DNA of 64,000 nucleotides. It comes from Poriferisodalis sp026713105. Its GTDB lineage: Bacteria; Actinomycetota; Acidimicrobiia; Acidimicrobiales; Poriferisodalaceae. The notes below the pieces were generated by a model. The model was not told where the DNA came from and did no database searches. It saw nothing but the letters and a program-made list of their open reading frames with translations. A program made the position numbers and the translations under genes. This document shows positions 25,011 through 33,015 of the stretch, one piece after another. The stretch covers positions 2,852,001-2,916,000 of the forward strand of contig OZ220472.1 of assembly GCA_965115995.1 (NCBI GenBank), written 5' to 3'. The stretch's first letter is position 1; each line of letters starts with the position of its first letter.

Positions 25011-25037
25011 CATCACGATCGTTACTAGTGTGCGAAA
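25011..25037. promoter_or_regulatory. Shared divergent-promoter sites (motif C, degenerate site A)
   Basis: CATCACGATCGTTAC at 25011-25025 is, on the other strand, the 15-base motif GTAACGATCGTGATG also found at 39795. It runs into ACTAGTGTGC at 25024-25033, which is identical to part of site A4 at 30878. It lies between the aldolase-like and SDR genes. Confidence 0.45.
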
Positions 25038-25058
25038 GACGGAGGAGAGGGGTCGACG

Positions 25059-25814
25059 ATGCGATTCGAGGGCAAGTCAGCGCTGATCACCGGCGGCACG
25101 ATGGGTATCGGTCTCGAAGCGGCGCTCCGGCTCGCCTCCGAAGGCGCATCGGTTGCCATCACCGGACGACGGGCCGAGGCGGGCGTGGCCGCGGTGGCCG
25201 AGATCGAGGCCGCGGGCGGCACGGCATGCTTCGTCCCGGGCGACGTCGCCATCGCCGCTGACGTCGAGCGCATGGTGGCCCAAACGCTCGACGCCTTCGG
25301 CCGGCTCGACGTCGCCGTCAACAACGCGGGCATCGGCGGGCAGAAGACCCGAGCCCACGAGATGGACGAGACCTACTTTCGCGAGGTGATCGACATCGAC
25401 CTCACGGGCGTCTGGCTCTCGATGAAGTACGAGATTCCGCCGATGCTCGCGCAGGGCGGCGGCGGCAGCATCATCAACATCTCGTCGATCGCAGGGATCA
25501 AGGGCGGCACGGTGGCCGGCAGTGCGTACCACGCCGCCAAGCACGGCGTCGTCGGTCTGACCAAGGTCGCGGCGGCCGAGTACGCCGCCGACCAGATCCG
25601 CGTCAACTGCTTGTGCCCTGGCCTGGTCGAGACCCCGCTCGCGGCGAAGTCGTTCGCCGATCCGGTCCTGCGGGCTGAGGTCAAGGCCAAGATTCCGATG
25701 GGCCGGCTGGGTATGCCGGCCGACATCGCATCCGCGATTGCCTACCTCGCGTCCGACGAGGCCGACTGGGTCACGGGAATCGCAACCCCCATCGACGGCG
25801 GGATGATGCTGTGA
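25059..25814 (+). CDS. Short-chain dehydrogenase/reductase
   Basis: 251 residues: SALITGGTMGIGLEAALRLA, NNAGIGGQ, catalytic Ser in INISSIAGIKGG, YHAAK, and the C-terminal ASDEADWVTGIATPIDGGMM ending of classical SDRs. Arg in ITGRRAEAG suggests NADP(H). GTG of the next gene overlaps the stop, so it is coupled to the AhpD-like gene and the sulfatase that follow. Confidence 0.9.
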   Translation: MRFEGKSALITGGTMGIGLEAALRLASEGASVAITGRRAEAGVAAVAEIEAAGGTACFVPGDVAIAADVERMVAQTLDAFGRLDVAVNNAGIGGQKTRAHEMDETYFREVIDIDLTGVWLSMKYEIPPMLAQGGGGSIINISSIAGIKGGTVAGSAYHAAKHGVVGLTKVAAAEYAADQIRVNCLCPGLVETPLAAKSFADPVLRAEVKAKIPMGRLGMPADIASAIAYLASDEADWVTGIATPIDGGMML

Positions 25815-26371
25815 GCGACGCATCCGAGCGACTCGCTGCGCCGCGGGTGCCGCTGCTCGCTCCCGACGAGTTCAACGAAGAACAGCGCTCGCTCACCACC
25901 GACGAGCAACGACACGTCAACCTCTTCCAGCTAGTCGCCCAACACCCGGAGGCCCATCGGCGGCTCAAGGCGACCGGGTCCTTCGCCAACTTCGAAACGC
26001 AGCTCCCGGTCCGCGATCGCGAGCTGATGATTCTGCGAATGGCGTGGCTCTATCAGTCGGAGTTCGAATGGAGCCAGCACGCGCAGCCCGCACTCGATGC
26101 GGGTCTGACCGACGACGACCTCGCCCGGGTGAAGGTCGGCTCCGAGGCCGACGGCTGGGACGACTGGGATCGCACGGTTCTGCGCACGATCGAAGGGCTC
26201 GTTTCGGACTGCATGATCCCGACGCCGGTGTGGGACGCACTTTGCGAGCGCTACTCGACCGAGATGATGCTCGAACTCGTCATCTTCTTCGGGCACTACA
26301 CCTTGGTCACGACGCTCGCCAACGTCTTCGGGCTCGGCGTCAACCCAGGCAAGCCCGGGTTCGACGCATGA
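25811..26371 (+). CDS. Carboxymuconolactone decarboxylase/AhpD-like family protein
   Basis: 186 residues. LVAQHPEAHRRLKATGSFAN, LPVRDRELMILRMAWLYQSE then FEWSQHAQPALDAGL match the all-helical CMD fold, but the redox CxxC is replaced by an ES(E)FEW-type segment with His, as in decarboxylase-like members without thiols. Many are found in degradation clusters with unknown reactions. Coupled to the SDR upstream. Confidence 0.8.
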   Translation: MSDASERLAAPRVPLLAPDEFNEEQRSLTTDEQRHVNLFQLVAQHPEAHRRLKATGSFANFETQLPVRDRELMILRMAWLYQSEFEWSQHAQPALDAGLTDDDLARVKVGSEADGWDDWDRTVLRTIEGLVSDCMIPTPVWDALCERYSTEMMLELVIFFGHYTLVTTLANVFGLGVNPGKPGFDA

Positions 26372-26384
26372 GAGGGTCCGCCTC

Positions 26385-27953
26385 GTGACCGACCGCCCGA
26401 GTTTCGTGCTCTTCATGACCGACCAGCAGCGGGCCGACTGGCTCGGCTGTGCCGGCCACCCTGTCCTTGAGACACCGAACATCGACGCCATCGCGGCGAG
26501 CGGCACCCGGTTCGTCAACGGCTTCGTCGCGCACCCGATCTGCATGCCGAACCGGGCGTCGCTGCTCACGTGCCGGATGCCGAGCGTCAATGGTGTTCGC
26601 CACAACGGCCTGTCGCTGCCGCTCGACAGCAACACGTTCGTCGACTGCCTCCGCCGGGCCGGGTACGCCACGGGACTCATCGGCAAGGGGCATCACCAGC
26701 CATTCAGCGACATGAGCGCGCGGATGCAGCGGGGCGAGTGGGACACCGACCCCCACACCGAGGCCCGACTTGTACCACCCGGGACGGTGTACCGGGACGA
26801 GAACGCCGACCGCTGGGCCGCCGACCCCGACCACGACATCGAGCTCCCCTACTACGGCTTCGACCACTTCGACCATGTGTCGCGCCACGGCGATGGATCC
26901 GGCGGCGGTCATGAGCGCTGGCTGCGCGAGCACCTCCCCGACTACGAACGGCTCATCGGCCCCGAGAACCAGTTGCCCCACGACTTCGTCCGACCCGACG
27001 CGATCCGGACCGCACTTCCCGAAGAGGCTTACTCGACCGCTTGGATCCGCGACCGGGCCGTTGAGTTCATCGAGGCGCACACCGAGAGCGACCAACCGTT
27101 CTTCTTGATGGTGTCGTTCCCCGACCCACACCACCCGTTCACACCGCCGGGCAAGTACTGGGACATGTACTCACCCGACGACATGTCGCTCCCCGCCAGC
27201 TTCGTTGGCATGGAGGGCGGCACCCCGCTCTACGAGATGTTCCGCAACCGCCGACCCGAGCCTGGCGCGTTCCGCGGCGCGCTCGAATGTGTCGACGAAC
27301 GCGAGGCGACCGAAGCGATGGCGCTCACCGCCGGAATGATGGCGATGGTCGACGACGCCATCGGCATGATCCGCGGCGCGATCGGGGCGTCGGCCCAGGC
27401 CGACGAGACGGTGCAGATCTACACCAGCGATCACGGCGACATGATGGGCGACCATGGATTGATGCTGAAGGGGCCGGTCAACCTCGACGGCATCCTCAAG
27501 GTCCCGTTCCTGTGGAGCGACCCCCAGCGCCCCTCGGTGGCAACGTCCGACGCGCTGGTGTCAACCATCGACATCGGCGCAACCGTCCTCGCCCGGGCGG
27601 GGGCGAGGGGCTTCAACGGCATCCAGGGCATCGATCTCACCGACGCGCTGGCGACCGGTTCGCCAGTCCGCGACCAGCTTCTCGTCGAACACGATGGCCA
27701 CGTGCCGATCCCCGTCACGGACGACCAGTGGCCGCCGCGCATCCGCACGCTCGTCACGCCCGAATGGAAGATGTCGGTGTACCTCGATCAGGACTGGGGC
27801 GAGCTCTTCAACCGCGGCGACGACCCGCACGAGATGCGCAATCTCTGGGACGATCCATCAACCCGCGACGTCCGCGCCGAACTGACGTGGCTGCTGAGTC
27901 AGGAGCTCATCCGCACCGTCGACCGGAGCCCGCTCCCGATCGTGCTGGGCTGA
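26385..27953 (+). CDS. Type I sulfatase (formylglycine-dependent)
   Basis: 522 residues, GTG start. Metal Asp in VLFMTDQQRADWLG; CMPNR at 53-57 is the formylglycine signature; HHPFTPPGKYWDMY and VQIYTSDHGDMMGDHGLMLK carry active-site and metal ligands. It resembles the sulfatase at 43105 (both have the long SFPDPHHPFTPPG segment). No signal peptide. Third gene of the SDR/CMD/sulfatase operon; converges on the AhpD-like operon. Confidence 0.9.
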   Translation: MTDRPSFVLFMTDQQRADWLGCAGHPVLETPNIDAIAASGTRFVNGFVAHPICMPNRASLLTCRMPSVNGVRHNGLSLPLDSNTFVDCLRRAGYATGLIGKGHHQPFSDMSARMQRGEWDTDPHTEARLVPPGTVYRDENADRWAADPDHDIELPYYGFDHFDHVSRHGDGSGGGHERWLREHLPDYERLIGPENQLPHDFVRPDAIRTALPEEAYSTAWIRDRAVEFIEAHTESDQPFFLMVSFPDPHHPFTPPGKYWDMYSPDDMSLPASFVGMEGGTPLYEMFRNRRPEPGAFRGALECVDEREATEAMALTAGMMAMVDDAIGMIRGAIGASAQADETVQIYTSDHGDMMGDHGLMLKGPVNLDGILKVPFLWSDPQRPSVATSDALVSTIDIGATVLARAGARGFNGIQGIDLTDALATGSPVRDQLLVEHDGHVPIPVTDDQWPPRIRTLVTPEWKMSVYLDQDWGELFNRGDDPHEMRNLWDDPSTRDVRAELTWLLSQELIRTVDRSPLPIVLG

Positions 27954-27962
27954 GCGCCAGCG

Positions 27963-28535
27963 TCAGCCCTTGGTCCAGCCGACGCTTGAGGGGTGGCCCT
28001 TGCGTTGCTCGTGGGCTTCGCCGACGTGCTTGCCGACCTTCCAGCCGACGCTGCTGAGGTTCTCGGTGGCCCAGTCGACGGATTCCTGGTCGGTGACGGT
28101 GGCGATCGTGTCGTTCCACCGGTTGAGCCAGCCGGCGAGGCAGGCCGACGCCACGATCTCGATGATCTGCTCGTTCGAGTAGTGCTCCCGCACAGCGTCG
28201 AAATGCTCGGGCCGAGCCGCGTTCGGCAGCTGCGCCGCGGCGCGCACCAGGTCGAGCGCGGCTCGCTCCGCATCGGTGAACAGGTCGGACGTTTCGTACT
28301 CCCAGATCGCCTGGATGCGCTCGGTTTCGACGCCCATGCGGTTGAGCGAGAAGGCGCCGTGGGACTGACAGTGGGTGCAGCCGCTCGACACGCTCGCCAT
28401 GGTGAACAGCATCGACTTGAACTCGCGGGGAATCGTCCGCGCGCTGTTGACGAGATTGACAAGCTCGTTGACCTTCACGCGAAGCTCAGGCCAATGAGCC
28501 AGCTCGAACTCTTGACGGTCGTGATACTCGCTCAT
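27963..28535 (-). CDS. AhpD-like carboxymuconolactone decarboxylase-family protein with CxxC
   Basis: 190 residues. SVSSGCTHCQSHGAFSLNRMG gives the thiol pair CxxC followed by His, the AhpD reaction centre, within the helical CMD fold; AIWEYETSDLFTDAERAALDL is typical of the family. It may act as a peroxidase or thiol reductant. Last gene of a minus-strand unit after the reductase-like gene at 29586 and the TGA-interrupted AhpD-like gene. Close relative of the protein at 53912. Confidence 0.85.
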   Translation of the reverse strand: MSEYHDRQEFELAHWPELRVKVNELVNLVNSARTIPREFKSMLFTMASVSSGCTHCQSHGAFSLNRMGVETERIQAIWEYETSDLFTDAERAALDLVRAAAQLPNAARPEHFDAVREHYSNEQIIEIVASACLAGWLNRWNDTIATVTDQESVDWATENLSSVGWKVGKHVGEAHEQRKGHPSSVGWTKG

Positions 28536-28543
28536 CTCGGTTC

Positions 28544-29530
28544 TCAGCCCTTCAAGTGTTCGGGAATGGTCACGCCCAGCTCGTCGCCGATGTCGAAGTA
28601 GCGCTTGTTGACCGGCACGCCCACCGCATCGACCACTCGGTTGGTGCCCTCGAAGCCGGCGCAGACCGCGGCGGCACGGGTGACCGCTCCGGGACCGGCA
28701 GCGTCGAACAGCTCTTGGCGGGCGATCGGCAGCTCATCGAAGTCGGTGAGGACGATGGCATCGACGAACGCGATGAGCTCGCGGCCAGCGGGCAGGAGTG
28801 GATCGAGCATCGAGTTGGTGATGGCGACGACGTTGACCGGCTGGTTCTGGTGCTTGGCGCTCTCACGGAGCATCCATGTGTGACCGAACAGTCAGAAGAA
28901 GCATTCATTGAGCCACGACGTTCGTGACGCCACCAGCTCCATCTGCATGCGGCTGAGCTCGCGGCCCGGCTCGACGTCGTACTGGTGCACGACCTTGTCA
29001 GCAAGGTAGAGCGGCTTGCCGAGAGCGGCCTTGTGCTTCGATTCGTTCGGGAGCGCTGACAGCGCCGTGGGCGCGAGCGCGATCCCGACCGTCGGCACCC
29101 AGGCGTTGACCTTGGCGGCACCCTCGCCGATGACCGGGACGGGGTCGCCGGGGGTCGGCGGCGGCAGCGTCTCGAGTTCGGCACCGATACCGATGCGGTA
29201 CGAGTCGATGGTGGTGACCAGGGCGACAACCGCCACCAGCTCGACATAGCTCAGAATGTCGTGGCCGTCGGCTTCCCAGGCTGCGATGTGCTCGGGGCGG
29301 GTAGTGATGGCGTCGACAGAGATACGACGCGCGGCCTCGGCGACCACCGCAGGGAGCTCCGGTGCGGCCGACGCAAGGCCTCGGGCAACGCGGGCGTGGG
29401 CCGCGATCGCGAGCCGCTCGGCGCCCGTGAAGAACGAGCCGGGCGCGGCCAGCGCATCGAGCGAGCACCGGACGGCGTCTTCGGCCGCCGGGTCGACCTC
29501 TGTGAGTGAAGGACTAATGGTTGTACTCAT
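28544..29530 (-). CDS. Two-domain AhpD-like protein with an in-frame TGA: candidate selenoprotein (CxxU) or nonsense mutant
   Basis: A single gene of 328 residues if the TGA at 28892-28894 is read through. The first 212 residues end in MQMELVASRTSWLNECFF; the same frame continues LFGHTWMLRESAKHQNQP and then a second half (NVVAITNSMLDPLLPAGREL). AhpD-type centres have E..CxxCxxxH; here the order is E-C-F-F-TGA-L-F-G-H, so the stop lies exactly on the second redox Cys. Selenocysteine fits this position, and CxxU AhpD-like proteins are known. A weak hairpin can be drawn at 28863-28883 (TCAC/GTGA stem, GG/CC above, 5-base loop). Point mutation or sequencing error is the alternative. Confidence 0.6.
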
Positions 29531-29558
29531 GGGTGCAAGACTCCCTTGCCGTCGGGCG

Positions 29559-29578
29559 GATTGTCAACACTCGTGCGC
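29559..29578. promoter_or_regulatory. Operator, site A3 (AhpD-like gene)
   Basis: GATTGTCAACACTCGTGCGC, 28 bases upstream of the AhpD-like start. It repeats site A2 with two to four changes, including the flanking CGTG. Confidence 0.5.
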
Positions 29579-29585
29579 GCAGCGA

Positions 29586-30854
29586 TCATGTCTCGGCCGA
29601 TCCCAACACGCGGCGACGGAACTCGTCGGTCGAGTTGACGTGAACCGCCTCGTCGGCGGCCGCCGCCGCCTCTGCCCGCTTCGTTCGAAGCGCGAGCTGC
29701 TTGAGCGAGAAGGCCTCACCTCGGCCCGGCTCGCTCCACGGGCACACACCAATACAGATGCCGCATCCGTGGTTCTCGACGAAGTAAGGGATGCACATGT
29801 CGAAGTCGACGTACCAACGCTCGCGGCCGCGGACCATCTGTTTCGTGTCGAAGATGGCGTGGGGCGGGCAGTTCGTGATGCAGACCTGGCAGCGCGCGCA
29901 GAAGTCGTCGACACCGATGTCTTCCGATTGGCCGATGACGAGCGGCAGGTTGGTGGCGACCGCGCCCAGGCGGAACATCGAACCGAGATCCTTGGAGATC
30001 AGCGATCCGTGCTTGCCGAGTTGGCCGAGGCCGGCCTCGACCGCGGCAGGGATCTGCATGAAGTTGTGGATCGCCGCTTGGGCGTCCCAGCCCATGTCGC
30101 GGATGTGCTGCGCCACCGCGGCAGCGATGCGGTCGGTGCCCCGGTACTCGGCTTGAATCGTGAGCGCCGAGCGTTCGCTCGGCGCCTCGAGTGCTTCATC
30201 TCGCGACATCGCCACGCCGAAGGTGATGATGTACGGGTAGTCGAGCGGCAGCTCCTCGGTCACCATGTCGTCGGTCAGCGGGGCGACGCCCACCATCGCC
30301 GAGCCCAGATCGAGGGTGAACGCCTTGATCTGTTCGGTCATGGCGGCCGGATCGTCGACCGGCACCTGCACGGCGGCCTTCTCGCCGGTGAACCGGCGGG
30401 TGTTCCACTGGCGCCTGCACAGCGCGATCCACTCCCCGGGGGTGCGGATGGCCTGGAACAGGAGTTCGAGCTTGCCGAGCGGATGATCGAACTTCCAGGT
30501 GTGGAAGATCTCGCGCGCTGGACGAGGCTCTGTCTCGCCGAGCCCGTTGATGTAGTTGCCCGACAGGGTGGGGTTCCGGATCTCGAACGAGTAGTCGACG
30601 CTGGGGTACTCGTCGAGGGTCATGAAGTGCGCCTTGCGCGACTTGACCTCGGTGTTGGGCGAGAAGTCGGCCAGTGGCTGGCCTGCCTCTGGCGCCTTCA
30701 CGGGAGGACCGAAGTCGTCGAGCACGATCCGCTCGCCCGTTCGTTGAGCGGAGCGGAACTCCTTGCGCAGGCGACGGTTCGACGTCCAGTGGCGCCATGT
30801 CGTCTTCGAGATCTGTCGGAGCCCTCGCAGGTCCTGCTTCAGCCGCACCAACAT
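29586..30854 (-). CDS. Reductive-dehalogenase-like iron-sulfur protein (short, no Tat signal)
   Basis: 422 residues from the ATG at MLVRLKQDLRGLRQ, preceded by GGAAGG. The central region (AVAQHIRDMGWDAQAAIHNF, AVEAGLGQLGKHGSLISKDL, GSMFRLGAVATNLPL) matches the cobalamin-binding core of RdhA/epoxyqueuosine reductase-like proteins; two 4Fe-4S motifs follow, CARCQVCITNCP and CGICIGVCPW. RdhA enzymes remove halogen from organohalides with a corrinoid. Lack of a twin-arginine leader places it in the cytoplasm, as for catabolic dehalogenases. It leads an operon with two AhpD-like genes. An epoxide-reductase-type role is possible. Confidence 0.75.
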   Translation of the reverse strand: MLVRLKQDLRGLRQISKTTWRHWTSNRRLRKEFRSAQRTGERIVLDDFGPPVKAPEAGQPLADFSPNTEVKSRKAHFMTLDEYPSVDYSFEIRNPTLSGNYINGLGETEPRPAREIFHTWKFDHPLGKLELLFQAIRTPGEWIALCRRQWNTRRFTGEKAAVQVPVDDPAAMTEQIKAFTLDLGSAMVGVAPLTDDMVTEELPLDYPYIITFGVAMSRDEALEAPSERSALTIQAEYRGTDRIAAAVAQHIRDMGWDAQAAIHNFMQIPAAVEAGLGQLGKHGSLISKDLGSMFRLGAVATNLPLVIGQSEDIGVDDFCARCQVCITNCPPHAIFDTKQMVRGRERWYVDFDMCIPYFVENHGCGICIGVCPWSEPGRGEAFSLKQLALRTKRAEAAAAADEAVHVNSTDEFRRRVLGSAET

Positions 30855-30877
30855 CAGACCTTCCCGACAGGACCTCA

Positions 30878-30899
30878 CATTGTCGACACTAGTGTGCAC
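30878..30899. promoter_or_regulatory. Operator, site A4 (dehalogenase-like gene / ASST remnant)
   Basis: CATTGTCGACACTAGTGTGC followed by AC. It lies 23 bases upstream of the dehalogenase-like start and 25 bases before the ASST remnant, aligned with sites A2 and A3 at ATTGTC(A/G)ACA. Confidence 0.5.
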
Positions 30900-30924
30900 A
30901 ATCCACCGCCATAGGGGCTGCACC

Positions 30925-31050
30925 ATGAACGACAGCGAGGTCATCCCGACAACCCAGCAAGAGGCTGCTGCTCTTATGGGCGAGCAGCGCCGAGCCGCCG
31001 GAACCCTCTTCCGGGCGCTCGACGACCCGGTACTCAAGCGGTTGGGCTGA
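30925..31050 (+). pseudogene. N-terminal remnant of a third EF-hand/arylsulfotransferase gene
   Basis: 41 residues. QQEAAALMGEQRRAAGTLFR then ALD aligns with the same place in both intact fusions (EAKAVQADQAHRVGTLFRAL at 19865-21685, and EAQQIFAEVRHAASTLFRAL at 41318). Just where the first EF-hand loop should begin the frame changes to DPVLKRLG and stops. It keeps its own promoter-side operator, so it was probably a full gene before a deletion. Confidence 0.6.
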
Positions 31051-31052
31051 CC

Positions 31053-31373
31053 TCAATCACCGGCGTCGGAGGTCTCGAGAATTCGTTCGCCCGTGACCGG
31101 GTGCGGTCCGATCACGGTCATCATCCCGCCGTCGAACGCGTCGCCCGAGACGGTTCCCTTGAAGCGGATCTTGAAGTCGGTCATCACCGTCTTGTGGGTG
31201 ACGATGAAGACCACGTCGTCGCCGTCGTAGGTCGCCTCGACTCCGAGCAAGCCTTCGGGACTCTGGTACACACCGGTGCCATCCGCCGCGAGGGCGACCA
31301 CCGGAGTCTCTTCCCCTCGGGTCGTCTGCAAGCGGAGCTTCCAGCCTCCGACTGCGGCCGGTGTGCCTCCCAT
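31053..31373 (-). CDS. Small conserved-looking protein of unknown function
   Basis: 106 residues from the ATG at MGGTPAAVGGWKLRLQTTRG. It reads as alternating short strands (TPVVALAADGTG, LGVEATYDGDDVVFIVTHKT, DFKIRFKGTVSGDAFDGG), suggesting a small beta barrel that measures or binds a ligand. I cannot name the family. It is divergent from the sulfatase at 31427 and shares its promoter region. Confidence 0.6.
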   Translation of the reverse strand: MGGTPAAVGGWKLRLQTTRGEETPVVALAADGTGVYQSPEGLLGVEATYDGDDVVFIVTHKTVMTDFKIRFKGTVSGDAFDGGMMTVIGPHPVTGERILETSDAGD

Positions 31374-31380
31374 GGTCCTC

Positions 31381-31409
31381 CTGACCAATTCCCTAACGTT
31401 CGTTATAAT
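31381..31409 (+). promoter_or_regulatory. Sigma-70-type promoter with overlapping dyad before the sulfatase
   Basis: CTGACC (31381), 17 bases, TATAAT (31404) is a good -35/-10 pair about 20 bases before the sulfatase start. A perfect dyad TAACG-TT-CGTTA at 31394-31405 overlaps the -10, where a repressor could block it. Confidence 0.6.
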
Positions 31410-31426
31410 ACCGCTCTCCACGAGGG

Positions 31427-33001
31427 ATGCCAGTGAAGCCGAACATCGTGATCGCATTCGCGGACGACTGGGGTCGCTACGCCAGCGCCTACCGCGGGAT
31501 CGACGGCACCAGCCACTGGAACGACCTGATCGAGACACCGAACTTCGACGCGATCGCGGCGCAAGGCGCGCTGTTCACCAACGCGCTCGCGCCGGCTCCG
31601 ACCTGCACGCCGTGCCGGAGCTCGATGCTCGCCGGCCGCTATTTCTGGCAGACCGGTCTCGGTTCCATCCTCATGGGCTCGTACTGGGACGACGACATCC
31701 CCACCTTCCCGCTCGAACTCGAAGCTCGCGGCGGCTACGAGATCGGTCACACCTACAAGGTGTGGAGCCCCGGGCAGACCCGCAATGCCCCGATGGGCGG
31801 CGTGCGCACGGCCTACAACCAGGCCGGGCTCGACTTCAACCAGTTCACCCACTTCGTGACCCGACTCGGGGCCCAGTACGGCATCGAGACGGCCAAGGAG
31901 CTGCTCTACGCCGAAACGCGCGACAACATCCGGTCATTCATGCTCACGCGGCGAACCGATCGGCCGTTCTGCTACTGGTGGGGCCCGGCCAACACGCATC
32001 GGTCGTGGGAGCGCGGCTCGGGCAAGGCCCTGTGGGATATCGATCCCGACGACCTCGAGGGCCGGATGCCGGACTTCATGCCCGATGTCCACGAGGTTCG
32101 CGAAGACGTCGCCGACTACCTGGGCGAATGCCTCGCCTTCGACCATGGTCTTGGCATCTTGGTCGAGGAACTGAACAAGGCGGGCGAGTACGACAACACG
32201 ATCATCGTGGTGTCGGGCGACCACGGCATCCCGGGCATCCCCCGATCGAAGAACAATCTGTACGACATCGGCTGCGAGGTCGCGTTGGCGGTGCGGTGGC
32301 CAGGCGTGGTCGAGCCCGGCCGCGTCGTCGACGACTTCGTGAACCTCATGGACTTCGGCCCCACCCTGTGCGAAGCGGGCGGCATCGAACCACCGGCCGA
32401 CATGAGCGCCACCAGCCTCATGCCCGTGCTGCGGTCCACCGCCAGTGGCCAGGTGGACCCCGAGCGCGACTTCGTCGTCACCGGCCGCGAGCGCCACGTT
32501 GCCCAGGCGAGAGCCGGCTTCCTCCCCTACCCCCAGCGGGCGCTGCGCGAGAAGGACTTCGTCTACATCATCAACTTCGAGCCCGACCGGTGGCCGATGG
32601 GCGATCCGATCAACCTGGGGCCCAACGAGGAGCCGCCGTCGTACCAGGCGTTGTGCAACAACCCTCTCGTCACACTGATGGACTGGGACAACGGTCCGAC
32701 CAAGGCGTGGATGGTGCTCAAACGCGAGGATCTCGACGTCGAGCCGTTGTACGACCTCGCCGCGGGCAAGCGCCCCCGCGAAGAGCTGTACGACCTGCGC
32801 ACCGACCCCGACTACCTGCACAACGTCGCCGCCGATCCGGCCTACGAGGACGTACGGGCCCGCATGGAAGCCCGGCTGCTCGCGATCCTCGAGGAGCACG
32901 ACGATCCCCGCCTCACCGAGGACCCGTGCCGCTACGAACTCGAGCCCTACGCCGGGCCCCCCGACACCGAATGGTTCGCGTACATGTGGTTCGCCAAGTA
33001 G
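31427..33001 (+). CDS. Type I sulfatase (formylglycine-dependent)
   Basis: 524 residues. IVIAFADDWGRYASAYRG has the metal Asp pair, CTPCR at 60-64 is the formylglycine signature with an extra Cys, and IIVVSGDHGIPGIPRSKNN the second metal site. It belongs to the heparan N-sulfatase/arylsulfatase branch and differs from the three other intact sulfatases here. A GTG at 31433 has better spacing to the GAGGG site and may be the true start. No signal peptide. Confidence 0.88.
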   Translation: MPVKPNIVIAFADDWGRYASAYRGIDGTSHWNDLIETPNFDAIAAQGALFTNALAPAPTCTPCRSSMLAGRYFWQTGLGSILMGSYWDDDIPTFPLELEARGGYEIGHTYKVWSPGQTRNAPMGGVRTAYNQAGLDFNQFTHFVTRLGAQYGIETAKELLYAETRDNIRSFMLTRRTDRPFCYWWGPANTHRSWERGSGKALWDIDPDDLEGRMPDFMPDVHEVREDVADYLGECLAFDHGLGILVEELNKAGEYDNTIIVVSGDHGIPGIPRSKNNLYDIGCEVALAVRWPGVVEPGRVVDDFVNLMDFGPTLCEAGGIEPPADMSATSLMPVLRSTASGQVDPERDFVVTGRERHVAQARAGFLPYPQRALREKDFVYIINFEPDRWPMGDPINLGPNEEPPSYQALCNNPLVTLMDWDNGPTKAWMVLKREDLDVEPLYDLAAGKRPREELYDLRTDPDYLHNVAADPAYEDVRARMEARLLAILEEHDDPRLTEDPCRYELEPYAGPPDTEWFAYMWFAK

Positions 33002-33015
33002 ACACGCGCCGCTGA

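Noticed and set aside
28544..28873. Separate 109-residue gene starting at 28873
   Set aside because: It is in frame with the upstream half across one TGA and the joined product restores an AhpD-like centre, so one gene is the better reading.
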